Assembly: GCA_038255145.1 (NCBI GenBank)
Contig: JBBSLP010000070.1
Location: 1-31,832 of the forward strand
Source: WHTX01 sp038255145
Lineage (GTDB): Bacteria; Actinomycetota; Acidimicrobiia; Acidimicrobiales; CAIXPF01
Direction of reading: 5' to 3'
DNA length: 31,832 bases
In this document: one piece after another, positions 14,253 through 21,738 of the stretch
Layout of the letters: each line of letters begins with the position of its first letter
Position numbering within the stretch: position 1 is the first letter of the stretch
The notes under the pieces: model-generated
Told to the model about the DNA's origin: nothing
Database searches by the model: none
Seen by the model: only the letters and a program-made list of their open reading frames with translations
Translations under genes and position numbers: made by a program

Positions 14253-15497
14253 CTAGCGGCGGTGCTGGTGGGAGGCAGCCGGTTGCTGGTGCTGGGCGTC
14301 GTCGTCGACGGGGCGGCACTGCCAGGGGAGGAGCAGCTCGACGATGCGATCCGGCCGCCCCTTGCTGCTGCCCTCGAGGGTGAAGTTGGTGGCCGCCTCG
14401 GCCGACAGGATCTCTTCATAGCCCTGACCGATCCACACGCCGATGGCGTAGTCACCGGCGTTGAGCAGCGGGGGGACGGTGATCGAAGCCACGTACCTGC
14501 CTGGTGCCTCGGCCCGGGTCGGCGCCACGTCGGACCACACCTCGTCGAAGACCCGGGCGCCGCGCTGGTTGACCAGGAACAGGGCGATGTCGAGCCCGGG
14601 GATGCGCTCCCGGACCGAGATGTCCACCTCGACGTCGAAGGGCCGATCACGCCTCAGGATGTTGGTGGACTGGCCCGACGGGTCCACCGTCCGCACGGCG
14701 TGCAGCAGGACACGACCACGGGCGTCCTCGACCTCGAGTTGCTCCCCGCCCCCGTCCCGGGTGGATTGGAGGTAGGCGTCGATGACGTCCTGGGTGTCCC
14801 CGTCGAGGCGGAGGACGCCGCCGTCGAACCACAACGACCGGGGGCAGAGCCGGGCGATGGCATCGAGGTCGTGGCTGACGAGCAGGACGGTCCTGCCCTG
14901 CGCCCCCACGGCGCCCATCCCCGCCAGGCACTTGCGCTGGAACTCGGCGTCCCCCACGGCCAGCACCTCGTCGACGATGAGCACGTCGGGCTCCACGTGG
15001 GCGGCGACGGCGAAGGCCAGGCGCAGGTACATGCCCGACGAGTAGCGCTTGATCGGGGTGTCGATGTACCGACCCACGCCCGAGAACTCGACGATGGCGT
15101 CGAAGCGGTCACCTATCTCACGACGGGTGAGGCCGAGGATGGCCCCGTTCAGGTACACGTTCTCACGGCCGGTGAGCTCGGCGTGGAAGCCGGTGCCCAC
15201 CTCGAGCAACGACGCCACCCGGCCCCGTGTCCGGGTGACTCCGGTGGTGGGTTCGGTGATGCGGGACAGCACCTTCAACAAGGTGCTCTTGCCGGCGCCG
15301 TTGCGGCCGATGACCCCCACCACCTCGCCGGCCTCGACGTTGAAGGACACGTCCCGCAGGGACCAGACCTCGCGCTCGGGATCCGCTGGTGTCCGCCACG
15401 CCAGCCGGCCGGTGATGGCTTCGCGGATCGAGTTCGGCGCTTTGGCACCGATGCGGTAGCGCTTGGAGACGTTGACGACCTCGATGGCGTTCGGCAT
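14253..15497 (-). CDS. Polysaccharide ABC exporter, ATP-binding protein with C-terminal sugar-binding domain (Wzt/TagH-like)
   Basis: A 414-residue ATPase of the capsule/O-antigen/teichoic-acid exporter group. The nucleotide-binding domain (about 1-245) has Walker A GRNGAGKSTLLKVL, the subfamily hallmark ASLLEVGTGFHAELTGRENVYLNG, signature RYSSGMYLRLAFAVA, Walker B VLIVDEVLAVGD and switch His in LLVSHDLDAIARLC. Residues about 265-400 form an extra beta-rich region (RPFDVEVDISVRERIPGLDI to AGDYAIGVWIG) like the Wzt C-terminal domain that recognises the modified end of the polysaccharide. Its start codon shares a base with the permease stop (TGATG), showing coupling. It pairs with the upstream Wzm-like permease. 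The C-terminal domain suggests that chain-end modification matters for export, which fits the methyltransferase fusion encoded in the same operon. Confidence 0.9.
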   Translation of the reverse strand: MPNAIEVVNVSKRYRIGAKAPNSIREAITGRLAWRTPADPEREVWSLRDVSFNVEAGEVVGVIGRNGAGKSTLLKVLSRITEPTTGVTRTRGRVASLLEVGTGFHAELTGRENVYLNGAILGLTRREIGDRFDAIVEFSGVGRYIDTPIKRYSSGMYLRLAFAVAAHVEPDVLIVDEVLAVGDAEFQRKCLAGMGAVGAQGRTVLLVSHDLDAIARLCPRSLWFDGGVLRLDGDTQDVIDAYLQSTRDGGGEQLEVEDARGRVLLHAVRTVDPSGQSTNILRRDRPFDVEVDISVRERIPGLDIALFLVNQRGARVFDEVWSDVAPTRAEAPGRYVASITVPPLLNAGDYAIGVWIGQGYEEILSAEAATNFTLEGSSKGRPDRIVELLLPWQCRPVDDDAQHQQPAASHQHRR

Positions 15498-16345
15498 CAG
15501 ATCACGTCCGCGAAGCGGCTCTCGGTGCGCTGGAAGTAGGCGAGACCGGTGAGCAGGACGACGAGGGCGACGAGCAACGAGCCCAGGGTGCCCCAGCCGG
15601 GCGCCGGACCGTCCACCAGCGACCAACGCATGAGGTCGAGCACGCCCACCATGGGGTTGACCACGTACAGCGTGCGCCACGGCTGGCTGACGAGCTGGAG
15701 CGGGTAGGCGACCGGGCTGATGAACAACCAGATCTGGATGCCGAAGCGGACGACGTAGCGCACGTCGCGGTAGCGCACGTTCAGGGCCGAGAACCACAGC
15801 GCGAACGAGAAGGACACCAGGAACAGCAGGGCGATGGCGACGGGCAGCGCCAGGACCTCGACGCCGGGGTTGACGCCGTAGATGGGCAGCAGCACCGCCA
15901 GCACCACGAGCGAGATGCCCAGGTCGACCAGCGGGGTCAGGCACGAGGCCAAGGGGGAGACGAGCTTGGGGTAGTAGATCTTGGTGACGAGCAGGGAGTT
16001 CTCGACCAGGCTCTCCGTCCCACTCGTCACCGCGCTCGAGTGGAACGCCCACACGGTCGTGCCCACGAACGCGAACAGCACGTAGGGGATGGTGCCGCTC
16101 GAGATGTCGGCCATGCGGGCGAACACGAAGGTGAAGACGGCGGCGCCGACGAGGGGCTGCAGGATGGCCCAGGCGACGCCGAAGGCGGCCTGCTTGTAGC
16201 GCACCTTCAGGTCGCGCAGGGCCAGGGACAGGGCCAGTTCCCGGTAGGCCCACATCTCCCGCAGGTCGATGGCCCGGAACCCACGCGACGGGCGGTTCTC
16301 GACCCAGCGGCCCCCCGGTTGGGGGGGTGCCAGCTGCTCAGCCAT
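15497..16345 (-). CDS. Polysaccharide ABC exporter permease (Wzm/TagG-like, ABC-2 type)
   Basis: A 282-residue integral membrane protein with about six hydrophobic segments (for example AAVFTFVFA near 70, VDLGISLVVLAVLLPIYG near 145-160, VAIALLFLVSFSFALWF near 175-190, IQIWLFISPVAYPL near 205-215 and LLVALVVLLTGLAYF near the end). The cytoplasmic opening helix contains ELALSLALRDLKVRYKQAAFG, and TKIYYPKLVSPLAS and NPMVGVLDLMRW are landmarks of the ABC2_membrane polysaccharide exporters. ATG 16345-16343 starts eight bases inside the end of the upstream GT2-methyltransferase gene, and its stop overlaps the ATPase start. With that ATPase it would carry a lipid-linked glycan across the cytoplasmic membrane. 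Confidence 0.9.
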   Translation of the reverse strand: MAEQLAPPQPGGRWVENRPSRGFRAIDLREMWAYRELALSLALRDLKVRYKQAAFGVAWAILQPLVGAAVFTFVFARMADISSGTIPYVLFAFVGTTVWAFHSSAVTSGTESLVENSLLVTKIYYPKLVSPLASCLTPLVDLGISLVVLAVLLPIYGVNPGVEVLALPVAIALLFLVSFSFALWFSALNVRYRDVRYVVRFGIQIWLFISPVAYPLQLVSQPWRTLYVVNPMVGVLDLMRWSLVDGPAPGWGTLGSLLVALVVLLTGLAYFQRTESRFADVI

Positions 16346-17993
16346 GGAGCGGTCCCCGCACGGCCCGCACCGTGATCAGCTGGGGATACTGCGGGTCGGC
16401 GCGATCCAGCTCGGCCGGTTCGAGCTCGGCGGCGCTGATGCCGTACAGGAACGACGCCGACGTGAGCACGTTGCCGTGGGAGCGCATCGAGACGTGGTCG
16501 GCGCCGAACACGTCCCCGAACAGCCGTGATGCCGACGCCGGCGTCAGGGCCCAGTACCACCCGTGCTGCCACTCGTCGGCGCTGATCTGGGTGATGCCCG
16601 GGACCGTGGCCAGCACGATGCCGCCGGGGCGCAGGGCCGAGTGCACGGTCCGCACGGCCGCGGCCATGTCGTAGACGAGGTGCAGCGTCTGGGTGAGCAC
16701 GATGCAGTCGAAAGCGGCGTCGGGCAGGCCGGCGCCCTCCGCCAGGTCACCGACGAAGGTCGCCCGCTCGTTGCCGGCGTGCACGTGCAACACGTCGGCC
16801 GTGGTAACCCGGGAGCCGCCGAAGCGGCGGGTGTAGGTGTCGTCGCCCACTTCGAGCACCCGCCCGGCGACGTCGCCGGCGTGCTCACCGAGGAACTGCT
16901 CGATGTAGTGGCGGTCGATGGGAAGGCCCCGCACGAAGCCGAAGTCGCGGGTGAGCGGCTCGGTGCGTCGCAGGGAGCCGAAGCGCACGTGGCCGACGCC
17001 GAGGCCGCTGGCCCGACCGCGGACGTCGTGCAGGACCCGTCGGGCGGGATCGGGCAACGTGGCCCGGGCCCGCCGCGCCGCGGCGGACACGGCTCGGCGC
17101 AGCGGGACCTTCCACGCCGGGCGGTAGGGCGACAGCTCCCGCTCGACCGCGGCGGTGAGTCGGGGGTCGGTCATGCCGGTGGAACGCACATAGGCCTCGA
17201 GCCACTCCATGAACTGCTTGCGGGTGCGGCTGGGGTTCGCGGCCCGGTAGTCGCCCGCCGCCGTGGCCCGGGCGCACGCCGAGTCGCCGTGCTGGCGGTA
17301 CCGGGCCGTGACCACGTCGGTGAGCACGGTGGTCGAGCCGAGGAAGAGCTTGGCCAGCAGCGCGGTGTCCTCGAACATCGTGCGGAAACCGTCCTCACTG
17401 CCCCCACAGGACAGGAACGCCGGGCGACGGACCAGCAACGAGCAGGTGGGGACGGTCGTCCAGCCGTCGTCGAGGTAGGCGACGAGCATGTCGGGCGGGG
17501 GGATCAGTTCGCCGGGGCGGCGGGCGAGGCCGGTGACCAGGTCCGGGGCCGCCGGGTCCTGCCAGCTCCGCCAGTACAGGGCCGGCGCTGCGACCACGTC
17601 GGCTCCAGGGTGGGCGGCGAGCACGGCGAGCTGGTGCTCGAGGTGCTCGGGTTCCCAAAGGTCGTCGGCGTCGAGGAAGGCCACCAGCTCGGCCCGTGCC
17701 GTCGCCACGCCCAGGTTCCTGGCCGCGCTCATGCCGTGGTTGCCGCCACCGGCGTGCCGCACGAGCCGGACGCGGGGGTCCCGCTGCACGGCGGCCTCGG
17801 CCAGACCCGGGCCGCCGTCGGTCGAGCCGTCGTCGACGAGCACGAGCTCGAGGTCGGCCATCGTCTGGCCGAGCACGCTGGTGATGGCGTCGTCGATGAA
17901 GCGCTGGGCCTGGAAGAAGATCATCACCACCGACACCCGCGGCGCCACGGGGGACGGGTCGGCGGTCGTGGTCGATGGGCTGGCCTGCGTCAC
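16338..17993 (-). CDS. GT2 glycosyltransferase fused to a class I methyltransferase-like domain
   Basis: A 551-residue two-domain protein. The N-terminal GT-A glycosyltransferase (about 18-240) begins RVSVVMIFFQAQRFIDDAI, continues with LELVLVDDGSTDGG and AARNLGVATARAELVAFLDA, and has the metal/nucleotide-binding DADD followed by LWEPEHLEHQLAVL. A basic linker (about 300-355) follows. The C-terminal domain (about 375-545) resembles a SAM methyltransferase, but its motif I is EVGDDTYTRRFGG rather than a glycine-rich loop; later landmarks FDCIVLTQTLHLVYD and ALRPGGIVLATVPG are clear. The GTG at 17993 overlaps the deacetylase stop (GTGA). The unusual motif I recurs, as I remember it, in a set of actinobacterial proteins associated with glycan genes. 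A plausible role is adding and capping a sugar residue before export; the sugar is unknown. Confidence 0.85.
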   Translation of the reverse strand: MTQASPSTTTADPSPVAPRVSVVMIFFQAQRFIDDAITSVLGQTMADLELVLVDDGSTDGGPGLAEAAVQRDPRVRLVRHAGGGNHGMSAARNLGVATARAELVAFLDADDLWEPEHLEHQLAVLAAHPGADVVAAPALYWRSWQDPAAPDLVTGLARRPGELIPPPDMLVAYLDDGWTTVPTCSLLVRRPAFLSCGGSEDGFRTMFEDTALLAKLFLGSTTVLTDVVTARYRQHGDSACARATAAGDYRAANPSRTRKQFMEWLEAYVRSTGMTDPRLTAAVERELSPYRPAWKVPLRRAVSAAARRARATLPDPARRVLHDVRGRASGLGVGHVRFGSLRRTEPLTRDFGFVRGLPIDRHYIEQFLGEHAGDVAGRVLEVGDDTYTRRFGGSRVTTADVLHVHAGNERATFVGDLAEGAGLPDAAFDCIVLTQTLHLVYDMAAAVRTVHSALRPGGIVLATVPGITQISADEWQHGWYWALTPASASRLFGDVFGADHVSMRSHGNVLTSASFLYGISAAELEPAELDRADPQYPQLITVRAVRGPLHG

Positions 17994-18676
17994 GCCGGCA
18001 ACCCGACGAAGGTCAGCCCCTTGGCGCGTGCCGAGGCGACGATGCCGGGCAGGGCGGCCACCGTGGCCGAGCGGTCGAGGGCCTCGGGCGCCCACGGCTG
18101 CTCCAAGCCGTCGTGGAGCAGGATCACGTCACCGGGACCCGTCGGCTCGCAGCCGTCGACGATGGCTTCGGCCTGGACCCCCGGGCGCCAGTCCTCGGGG
18201 TCCACGGTCCACAGCCAGGTGGTCAGTCCCAGGGTCCGGGCCGAGACCCCGGTCCTCAACGCGAGGTCGCCGTGGGGGGGACGGAACAGCGGGGCGTCGT
18301 GCCCCAGCTCGGCCTGCAGCTGGTCGCGGCCGGCGCGGATCTCGTTGACGAGGTGACGCTGATCGAGCGACGGCAGGTCCGGGTGGGTGGCCGTGTGGCT
18401 GCCCACGACGTGGCCTTCGGCGACCATGCGCCGCACCACCTCGGGGTGCTCCGCCACCCGGTCCCCCACGCAGAAGAACGTGGCCGACACCCCCAGCTCG
18501 GCGAGGACGTCGAGGACCTGGGGGGTGTACGTGGGGTCGGGCCCGTCATCGAAGGTGAGGGCCACCGACAGGCTGCCCTCGCCGAGCGCCCGACGCCGAC
18601 CGAGGGCCGCCTCGCGTCCGGCGCGCCCGACGTGGCGGATCTTCCGGAGCGCCGCCTTGAGCTCCCGCTGACGCAT
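17990..18676 (-). CDS. Polysaccharide deacetylase (NodB homology domain), no signal peptide
   Basis: A 228-residue carbohydrate esterase family 4-type enzyme expected to remove N-acetyl groups from a glycan using a divalent metal. The NodB motifs are intact: TFDDGPDPTY (Asp43, Asp44), GSHTATHPDL (metal His94 and His98), RPPHGDL, a DPEDWRPG segment and the closing VILLHDG. The N-terminus MRQRELKAALRKIRHVGRAG is basic and lacks a hydrophobic stretch, so there is neither signal peptide nor membrane anchor. This is unusual for a family that mostly acts outside the cell and suggests work on a cytoplasmic lipid-linked intermediate. ATG 18676-18674 follows GGAAGG by eight bases; the adjacent upstream GTG is an alternative. 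First gene of the four-gene overlapping polysaccharide operon. Confidence 0.88.
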   Translation of the reverse strand: MRQRELKAALRKIRHVGRAGREAALGRRRALGEGSLSVALTFDDGPDPTYTPQVLDVLAELGVSATFFCVGDRVAEHPEVVRRMVAEGHVVGSHTATHPDLPSLDQRHLVNEIRAGRDQLQAELGHDAPLFRPPHGDLALRTGVSARTLGLTTWLWTVDPEDWRPGVQAEAIVDGCEPTGPGDVILLHDGLEQPWAPEALDRSATVAALPGIVASARAKGLTFVGLPA

Positions 18677-18838
18677 CACGACGCCCTTCCGCTCCCGCAC
18701 CAGCACATCGCTGCGTAGCCTATAGGGGGGATGAGGGGGCTTCCCTCCGTCGCCGTCTCGAAGGGGTGCCGGCGCCTCCCCCGTGGCGGCGGAGGCTCGG
18801 GGACTCGTTTGGGCGGCGGAGAACGGTGGTAAGTTCGA

Positions 18839-18854
18839 CCGAACAGCGGTTCGG
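18839..18854. promoter_or_regulatory. Inverted repeat before the divergent GT2 gene
   Basis: CCGAAC (18839-18844) pairs with GTTCGG (18849-18854) around AGCG; outer TCGA tetramers extend the symmetry with one bulge. It lies 45 bases before the GT2 start in the 222-bp spacer dividing this gene from the polysaccharide operon, so it is a candidate operator or 5'-leader hairpin. The rest of the spacer shows no gene. Confidence 0.3.
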
Positions 18855-18898
18855 CTCGATGGCGAGGTGTCAACCGTGCTGCGAGAGCGGCGGACGTC

Positions 18899-19789
18899 AT
18901 GGGGGGCGGCGAGGTGACGCGTCCGACGGTTCCCTTCGTCAGCGTGGTGATGCCGGTGAGGAACGGGGAGCGGTGGCTTCCCTTCCAACTGCGGGCGCTC
19001 GAACGCCAGACCTATCCCGGACCCTGGGATGTCGTCGCTGTCGACAACGGCTCCACCGACGGCAGCCGTGGTGTGCTTGAGAGCTGGGTCGGCCGTCTGC
19101 CGTTGCGGGTCGTGGAGACGGACGCCCGGGCGGGCATCAACATCGCCCGCAACACCGGGTGCGCGGGCGCCCGAGGTGACCTGTTCGCGTTCTGCGACGT
19201 CGACGACGAGGTCGGACCGGACTGGCTCGCCGCGCTCGTGGAGGCGGCGCAGAGCCATGACCTCATCGGCGGCCGGCTCGACGAGGACGCCCTCAACGTC
19301 GGTGTCGGTTCGTTCCGGCCGCGTCTGCCCGCCGACGGACTGCCGGTCGCGCTCGGGTTCCTGCCCTTCGCCCTGGGGGCCAACTTCGCCGTGTGGCGGG
19401 ACGCCTTCGACGAGATCGGCAACTTCGACGAGGCCTACACGTGTGGGAACGACGACGTGGAGTTCTCCTTCCGGGCGCAGCTGGCCGGCTTCCGCCTGGG
19501 CTACGCCCCCGGCGCCGTCGTGTCCTACCGGCACCGCGAGACCGGTCGCGAGCTGTTCAACCAGTTCCGCACCTACGGACGTTCCGAGCCGCTGCTCTAC
19601 CGGCGCTATGCCTCACAGGGGATGCCCCCGACGCCTCTGCCCCAGGTGCTGCGGCGCTGGGCCCGCATCGTCGTGACCGCGCCGGCCGTCCTGGGCTCGC
19701 CCCAGCGGCGGGGCATGTGGCTGCTCCGGGCCGGGTTCTCCCTCGGACGCCTCGAAGGAGCTATCCGCCACCGCACCGCCTACCTGTGA
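18899..19789 (+). CDS. Family 2 glycosyltransferase
   Basis: A 296-residue GT-A fold glycosyltransferase. It opens with FVSVVMPVRNGERWLPFQL, followed by DVVAVDNGSTDGSRGVLESW, the ARAGINIARNTGCAGARGDL loop, and the nucleotide-sugar/metal site AFCDVDDEVGPDWL (the DxD position reads DVDD). GNDDVEFSFRAQLAGFRL supplies the usual acidic/ED acceptor region, and VVSYRHRE a late family landmark. No membrane segments are obvious. The ATG at 18899 is the longest start; the GTG at 18914 (giving MTRPTVPFVS) follows a purine-rich GGCGAG and is equally plausible. The gene is divergent from the deacetylase-GT-exporter operon and likely builds the same surface polysaccharide. Donor and acceptor sugars cannot be assigned. 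Confidence 0.85.
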   Translation: MGGGEVTRPTVPFVSVVMPVRNGERWLPFQLRALERQTYPGPWDVVAVDNGSTDGSRGVLESWVGRLPLRVVETDARAGINIARNTGCAGARGDLFAFCDVDDEVGPDWLAALVEAAQSHDLIGGRLDEDALNVGVGSFRPRLPADGLPVALGFLPFALGANFAVWRDAFDEIGNFDEAYTCGNDDVEFSFRAQLAGFRLGYAPGAVVSYRHRETGRELFNQFRTYGRSEPLLYRRYASQGMPPTPLPQVLRRWARIVVTAPAVLGSPQRRGMWLLRAGFSLGRLEGAIRHRTAYL

Positions 19790-19795
19790 GCGACG

Positions 19796-20239
19796 ATGCC
19801 TGACCCCCACGACCTCCAGCGCTTCGTCGTCGCCCAGGAGAGCGGCGGTACCTACGACGCCGCCGTCGATGAGCTGCGCCGGGGGCGCAAGACCACGCAC
19901 TGGATGTGGTTCGTGTTCCCCCAGATCGCCGGCCTGGGCCGCAGCGCGACGGCGCAGCGGTACGCCGTCACGTCGCTCGGCGAAGCGACGGCGTACCTGG
20001 GACACCCGATCCTCGGCCCCCGGCTGTTCGAGTGCACGCAGATCCTCGCCGACGCCGACCACGGCTCGGCCGCCCAGGTGCTGGGTTCGATCGACGCCCA
20101 GAAGTTGCGGTCGTCCATGACCCTGTTCCTGCGGGCCGCCCCCGACGAGCCGCTCTTCGAGCGCGTGCTCGATCGCTACTTCGAGGCCCGGCCCGACCCG
20201 GAGACCGACCGTCTCCTCTCGGCCCTCAGCGGCTCTTGA
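19796..20239 (+). CDS. DUF1810 family protein
   Basis: A 147-residue protein matching the DUF1810 family, small alpha-helical proteins of unknown function found in many bacteria. Diagnostic stretches are DLQRFVVAQESGGTYDAAVD, ELRRGRKTTHWMWFVFPQ, GLGRSATAQRYAVTSLGEA and LRSSMTLFLRAAPDEPLFERVLDRYF. Full length, with no broken segment. It begins six bases after the GT2 stop, so it is likely co-transcribed with that gene although no shared function is evident. Its last 14 bases overlap the end of the convergent SRPBCC pseudogene at 20226-20239. Confidence 0.9.
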   Translation: MPDPHDLQRFVVAQESGGTYDAAVDELRRGRKTTHWMWFVFPQIAGLGRSATAQRYAVTSLGEATAYLGHPILGPRLFECTQILADADHGSAAQVLGSIDAQKLRSSMTLFLRAAPDEPLFERVLDRYFEARPDPETDRLLSALSGS

Positions 20240-20504
20240 TCAGGGCCACCAGCTGGTCGAAGGCCGCACCCCAGCCGGTGACGAAGCCCATGGCGTCGTG
20301 CTGTGTGCGGTCTTCGGCGTTCTGGTGCATGGCGATGGCCCGGTAGTGGGTGCCCCCGGTCGCCGTGGGCTGGAGCTCGATGATGGCGGTGAAGGGCAGG
20401 TCTCCGGTCCACGCCTCTCACACCAGCTCGGGGGCGACGTCGACCTCCCGGCTCAGCTCGATGTCGAGGGTGTCGTCGAGCGTGTACGGCGTGAAGATGA
20501 TCGT
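20226..20504 (-). pseudogene. Broken SRPBCC/AHSA1-type protein (ArsR partner)
   Basis: In one minus-strand frame the segments of an AHSA1-type SRPBCC domain are visible: YTLDDTLDIELSREVDVAPE, then LPFTAIIELQPTATGGTHYR, then AIAMHQNAEDRTQHDAMGF and VTGWGAAFDQLVALI. It carries three lesions. The codon where the start should lie is ACG (20504-20502), apparently from ATG. Codon 29 is TGA (20420-20418) where relatives have a Trp (V-W-x-AW). Two residues later, after AWT, the central half of the domain is absent (junction near 20404-20409). Such proteins normally follow an ArsR regulator gene, as here. Not functional. Confidence 0.85.
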
Positions 20505-20833
20505 TGCTCCTTGAGCGTCAGTAGGAACTCGTCGAGCTGGCCGAGCCGTCGTTCCCACAGGTGGTGCTGGTCGGCCAGCCAGCCGTCCACGGGGGCCAGG
20601 GCGGTGGGGGCCAACTGGTAGGTCCGCACCCGTCCCGCCTTGGTCGACGTGACCAGACCGGCCCGCTCCAGCACGCCCAGGTGCTGGGTGAACGACGGCA
20701 GGGCCATGGCGAACGGCTCGGCCAGGGTCGAGGTGGCGGCCGGGCCCGAGCCCAGCCGCTCGATCACCGCCCGTCGGGTGTGGTCGCCCAGCGCCTGGAA
20801 CACCAGGTCGAGCTCCACCCCATGGTTAGGCAT
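20453..20833 (-). CDS. ArsR-family transcriptional regulator with read-through C-terminus
   Basis: A 126-residue winged-helix repressor of the ArsR type usually paired with an SRPBCC/AHSA1 gene. VFQALGDHTRRAVIERLGSG, STLAEPFAMALPSFTQHLGV and LERAGLVTSTKAGRVRTYQL cover the HTH and wing; no metal-binding Cys pair is seen. The natural end appears to be LTLKEQ; the next codon is CGA where a TGA (overlapping the partner's ATG as ATGA) would be expected, so about 18 extra residues are read from the SRPBCC remnant in the wrong frame. ATG 20833-20831 directly follows AGGTGG, and a GATACT box seven bases earlier fits a leaderless transcript. The DNA-binding part should still fold. Its regulatory target other than its own operon is unknown. 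Confidence 0.8.
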   Translation of the reverse strand: MPNHGVELDLVFQALGDHTRRAVIERLGSGPAATSTLAEPFAMALPSFTQHLGVLERAGLVTSTKAGRVRTYQLAPTALAPVDGWLADQHHLWERRLGQLDEFLLTLKEQRSSSRRTRSTTPSTSS

Positions 20834-20982
20834 CCACCTAAGTATCAGGCCCCACCGCACCCCGGTCAAGCGGGAAGGCGGCAGATGACGCCGGGATGGG
20901 CCGTGTGCGACGTCGTACCGCAGCGGTGCCCGATCAGGCTGTCAGCGCCGCACGTCGCGGTAGGTGTGCGTTCTGGGGCACG

Positions 20983-21552
20983 TCAGGTTGCAACTGGCGT
21001 GGGCCGGTATCGCGCGGCGACCGCCCCCGACCGGAACTCATGGCGATCCACCAGCTCGAGCTGGATGCGCTCGCGCAGACCGGCGAGCAACGTCGGCCCG
21101 TGTCCGGCAAGGACCGGCTGCACGAGGAACTCGTACTCGTCGATCAGTCCCAGATCTGCCAACGCCAGGGGGAGCGTCACGCCACCCACGAACAGGCCCT
21201 CACCTGGCTCCTGCTTGAGCCGCTGAACCGCCGGCCCCAGGTCGCCTCGCACCAGCTCGGCATGCCAATCGACCCCGCTCAGCGTGCTCGTCACGACGTA
21301 CTTCTTCGCCCGGTCGATGGTCTCGGCGAACGGGATCTCCCCCTCACCCATCCAGTCAGGCCACGTGCCCGTGGCCGGCCGCCGCCACGCCGACTCCATC
21401 ATCTCGTAGGTCACCCGGCCGAACAGCAGGGCATCGGCTCGTGCCATCTGCGCGGTCCAGTACCGCATCGACTCCTCATCCGGCGGGAGCCCTGCCTCGT
21501 GATGGCAGCAGCCGTTGAGCGTGACGTTGATCGAGTATCTGAGTGGTCTCAA
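20983..21552 (-). CDS. Dihydrofolate-reductase-like protein (RibD C-terminal domain family)
   Basis: A 189-residue single-domain protein of the RibD_C/DHFR-like family, probable NADPH-dependent reductases of unknown substrate. Landmarks: LRYSINVTLNGCCHHEAGLP at the N-terminus, MARADALLFGRVTYEMMESA in the first half, ETIDRAKKYVVTSTLSGVDW, then LFVGGVTLPLALADLGLIDE and YEFLVQPVLAGHGPTLLAGL. The start is TTG at 21552-21550, chosen because GGAGGGAGAG lies about seven bases upstream and the protein begins in the canonical place. It is a stand-alone gene between the ArsR gene and a broken gene fragment. It does not represent true folate or riboflavin genes. Confidence 0.85.
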   Translation of the reverse strand: MRPLRYSINVTLNGCCHHEAGLPPDEESMRYWTAQMARADALLFGRVTYEMMESAWRRPATGTWPDWMGEGEIPFAETIDRAKKYVVTSTLSGVDWHAELVRGDLGPAVQRLKQEPGEGLFVGGVTLPLALADLGLIDEYEFLVQPVLAGHGPTLLAGLRERIQLELVDRHEFRSGAVAARYRPTPVAT

Positions 21553-21689
21553 CTCGTTGCTCTCCCTCCATGCGCGCCGCGGCGTTCACCGGACCGTACC
21601 CAGACGACCGCCGGCGCCACTTCTCATCGGTGTCCCGATCGCACCTACGTACACCGTCGTGGAGCGAACCACCTTCGGCGAAGACCACC

Positions 21690-21706
21690 GACCACCCAGC
21701 GTGGTC
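21690..21706. terminator. Hairpin downstream of the alcohol dehydrogenase/remnant unit
   Basis: GACCAC (21690-21695) pairs with GTGGTC (21701-21706) around CCAGC, about 33 bases past the stop of the fragment at 21739. It may end minus-strand transcripts from the alcohol dehydrogenase gene. The 21553-21738 spacer otherwise shows only a short direct repeat, TTGGCGC at 21714-21720 and 21725-21731. Confidence 0.3.
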
Positions 21707-21738
21707 ACCTCCGTTGGCGCTCGGTTGGCGCCCCGGCC

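Noticed and set aside
13251..15539. A 762-codon plus-strand frame opposite the LuxR remnant and ABC ATPase
   Set aside because: No recognisable domain; the opposite strand has ABC motifs in full and LuxR fragments.
17990..19534. Longer deacetylase start extending upstream past 18676
   Set aside because: The upstream extension is compositionally non-protein-like and overlaps the divergent GT2 gene; NodB proteins of this size start at 18676.
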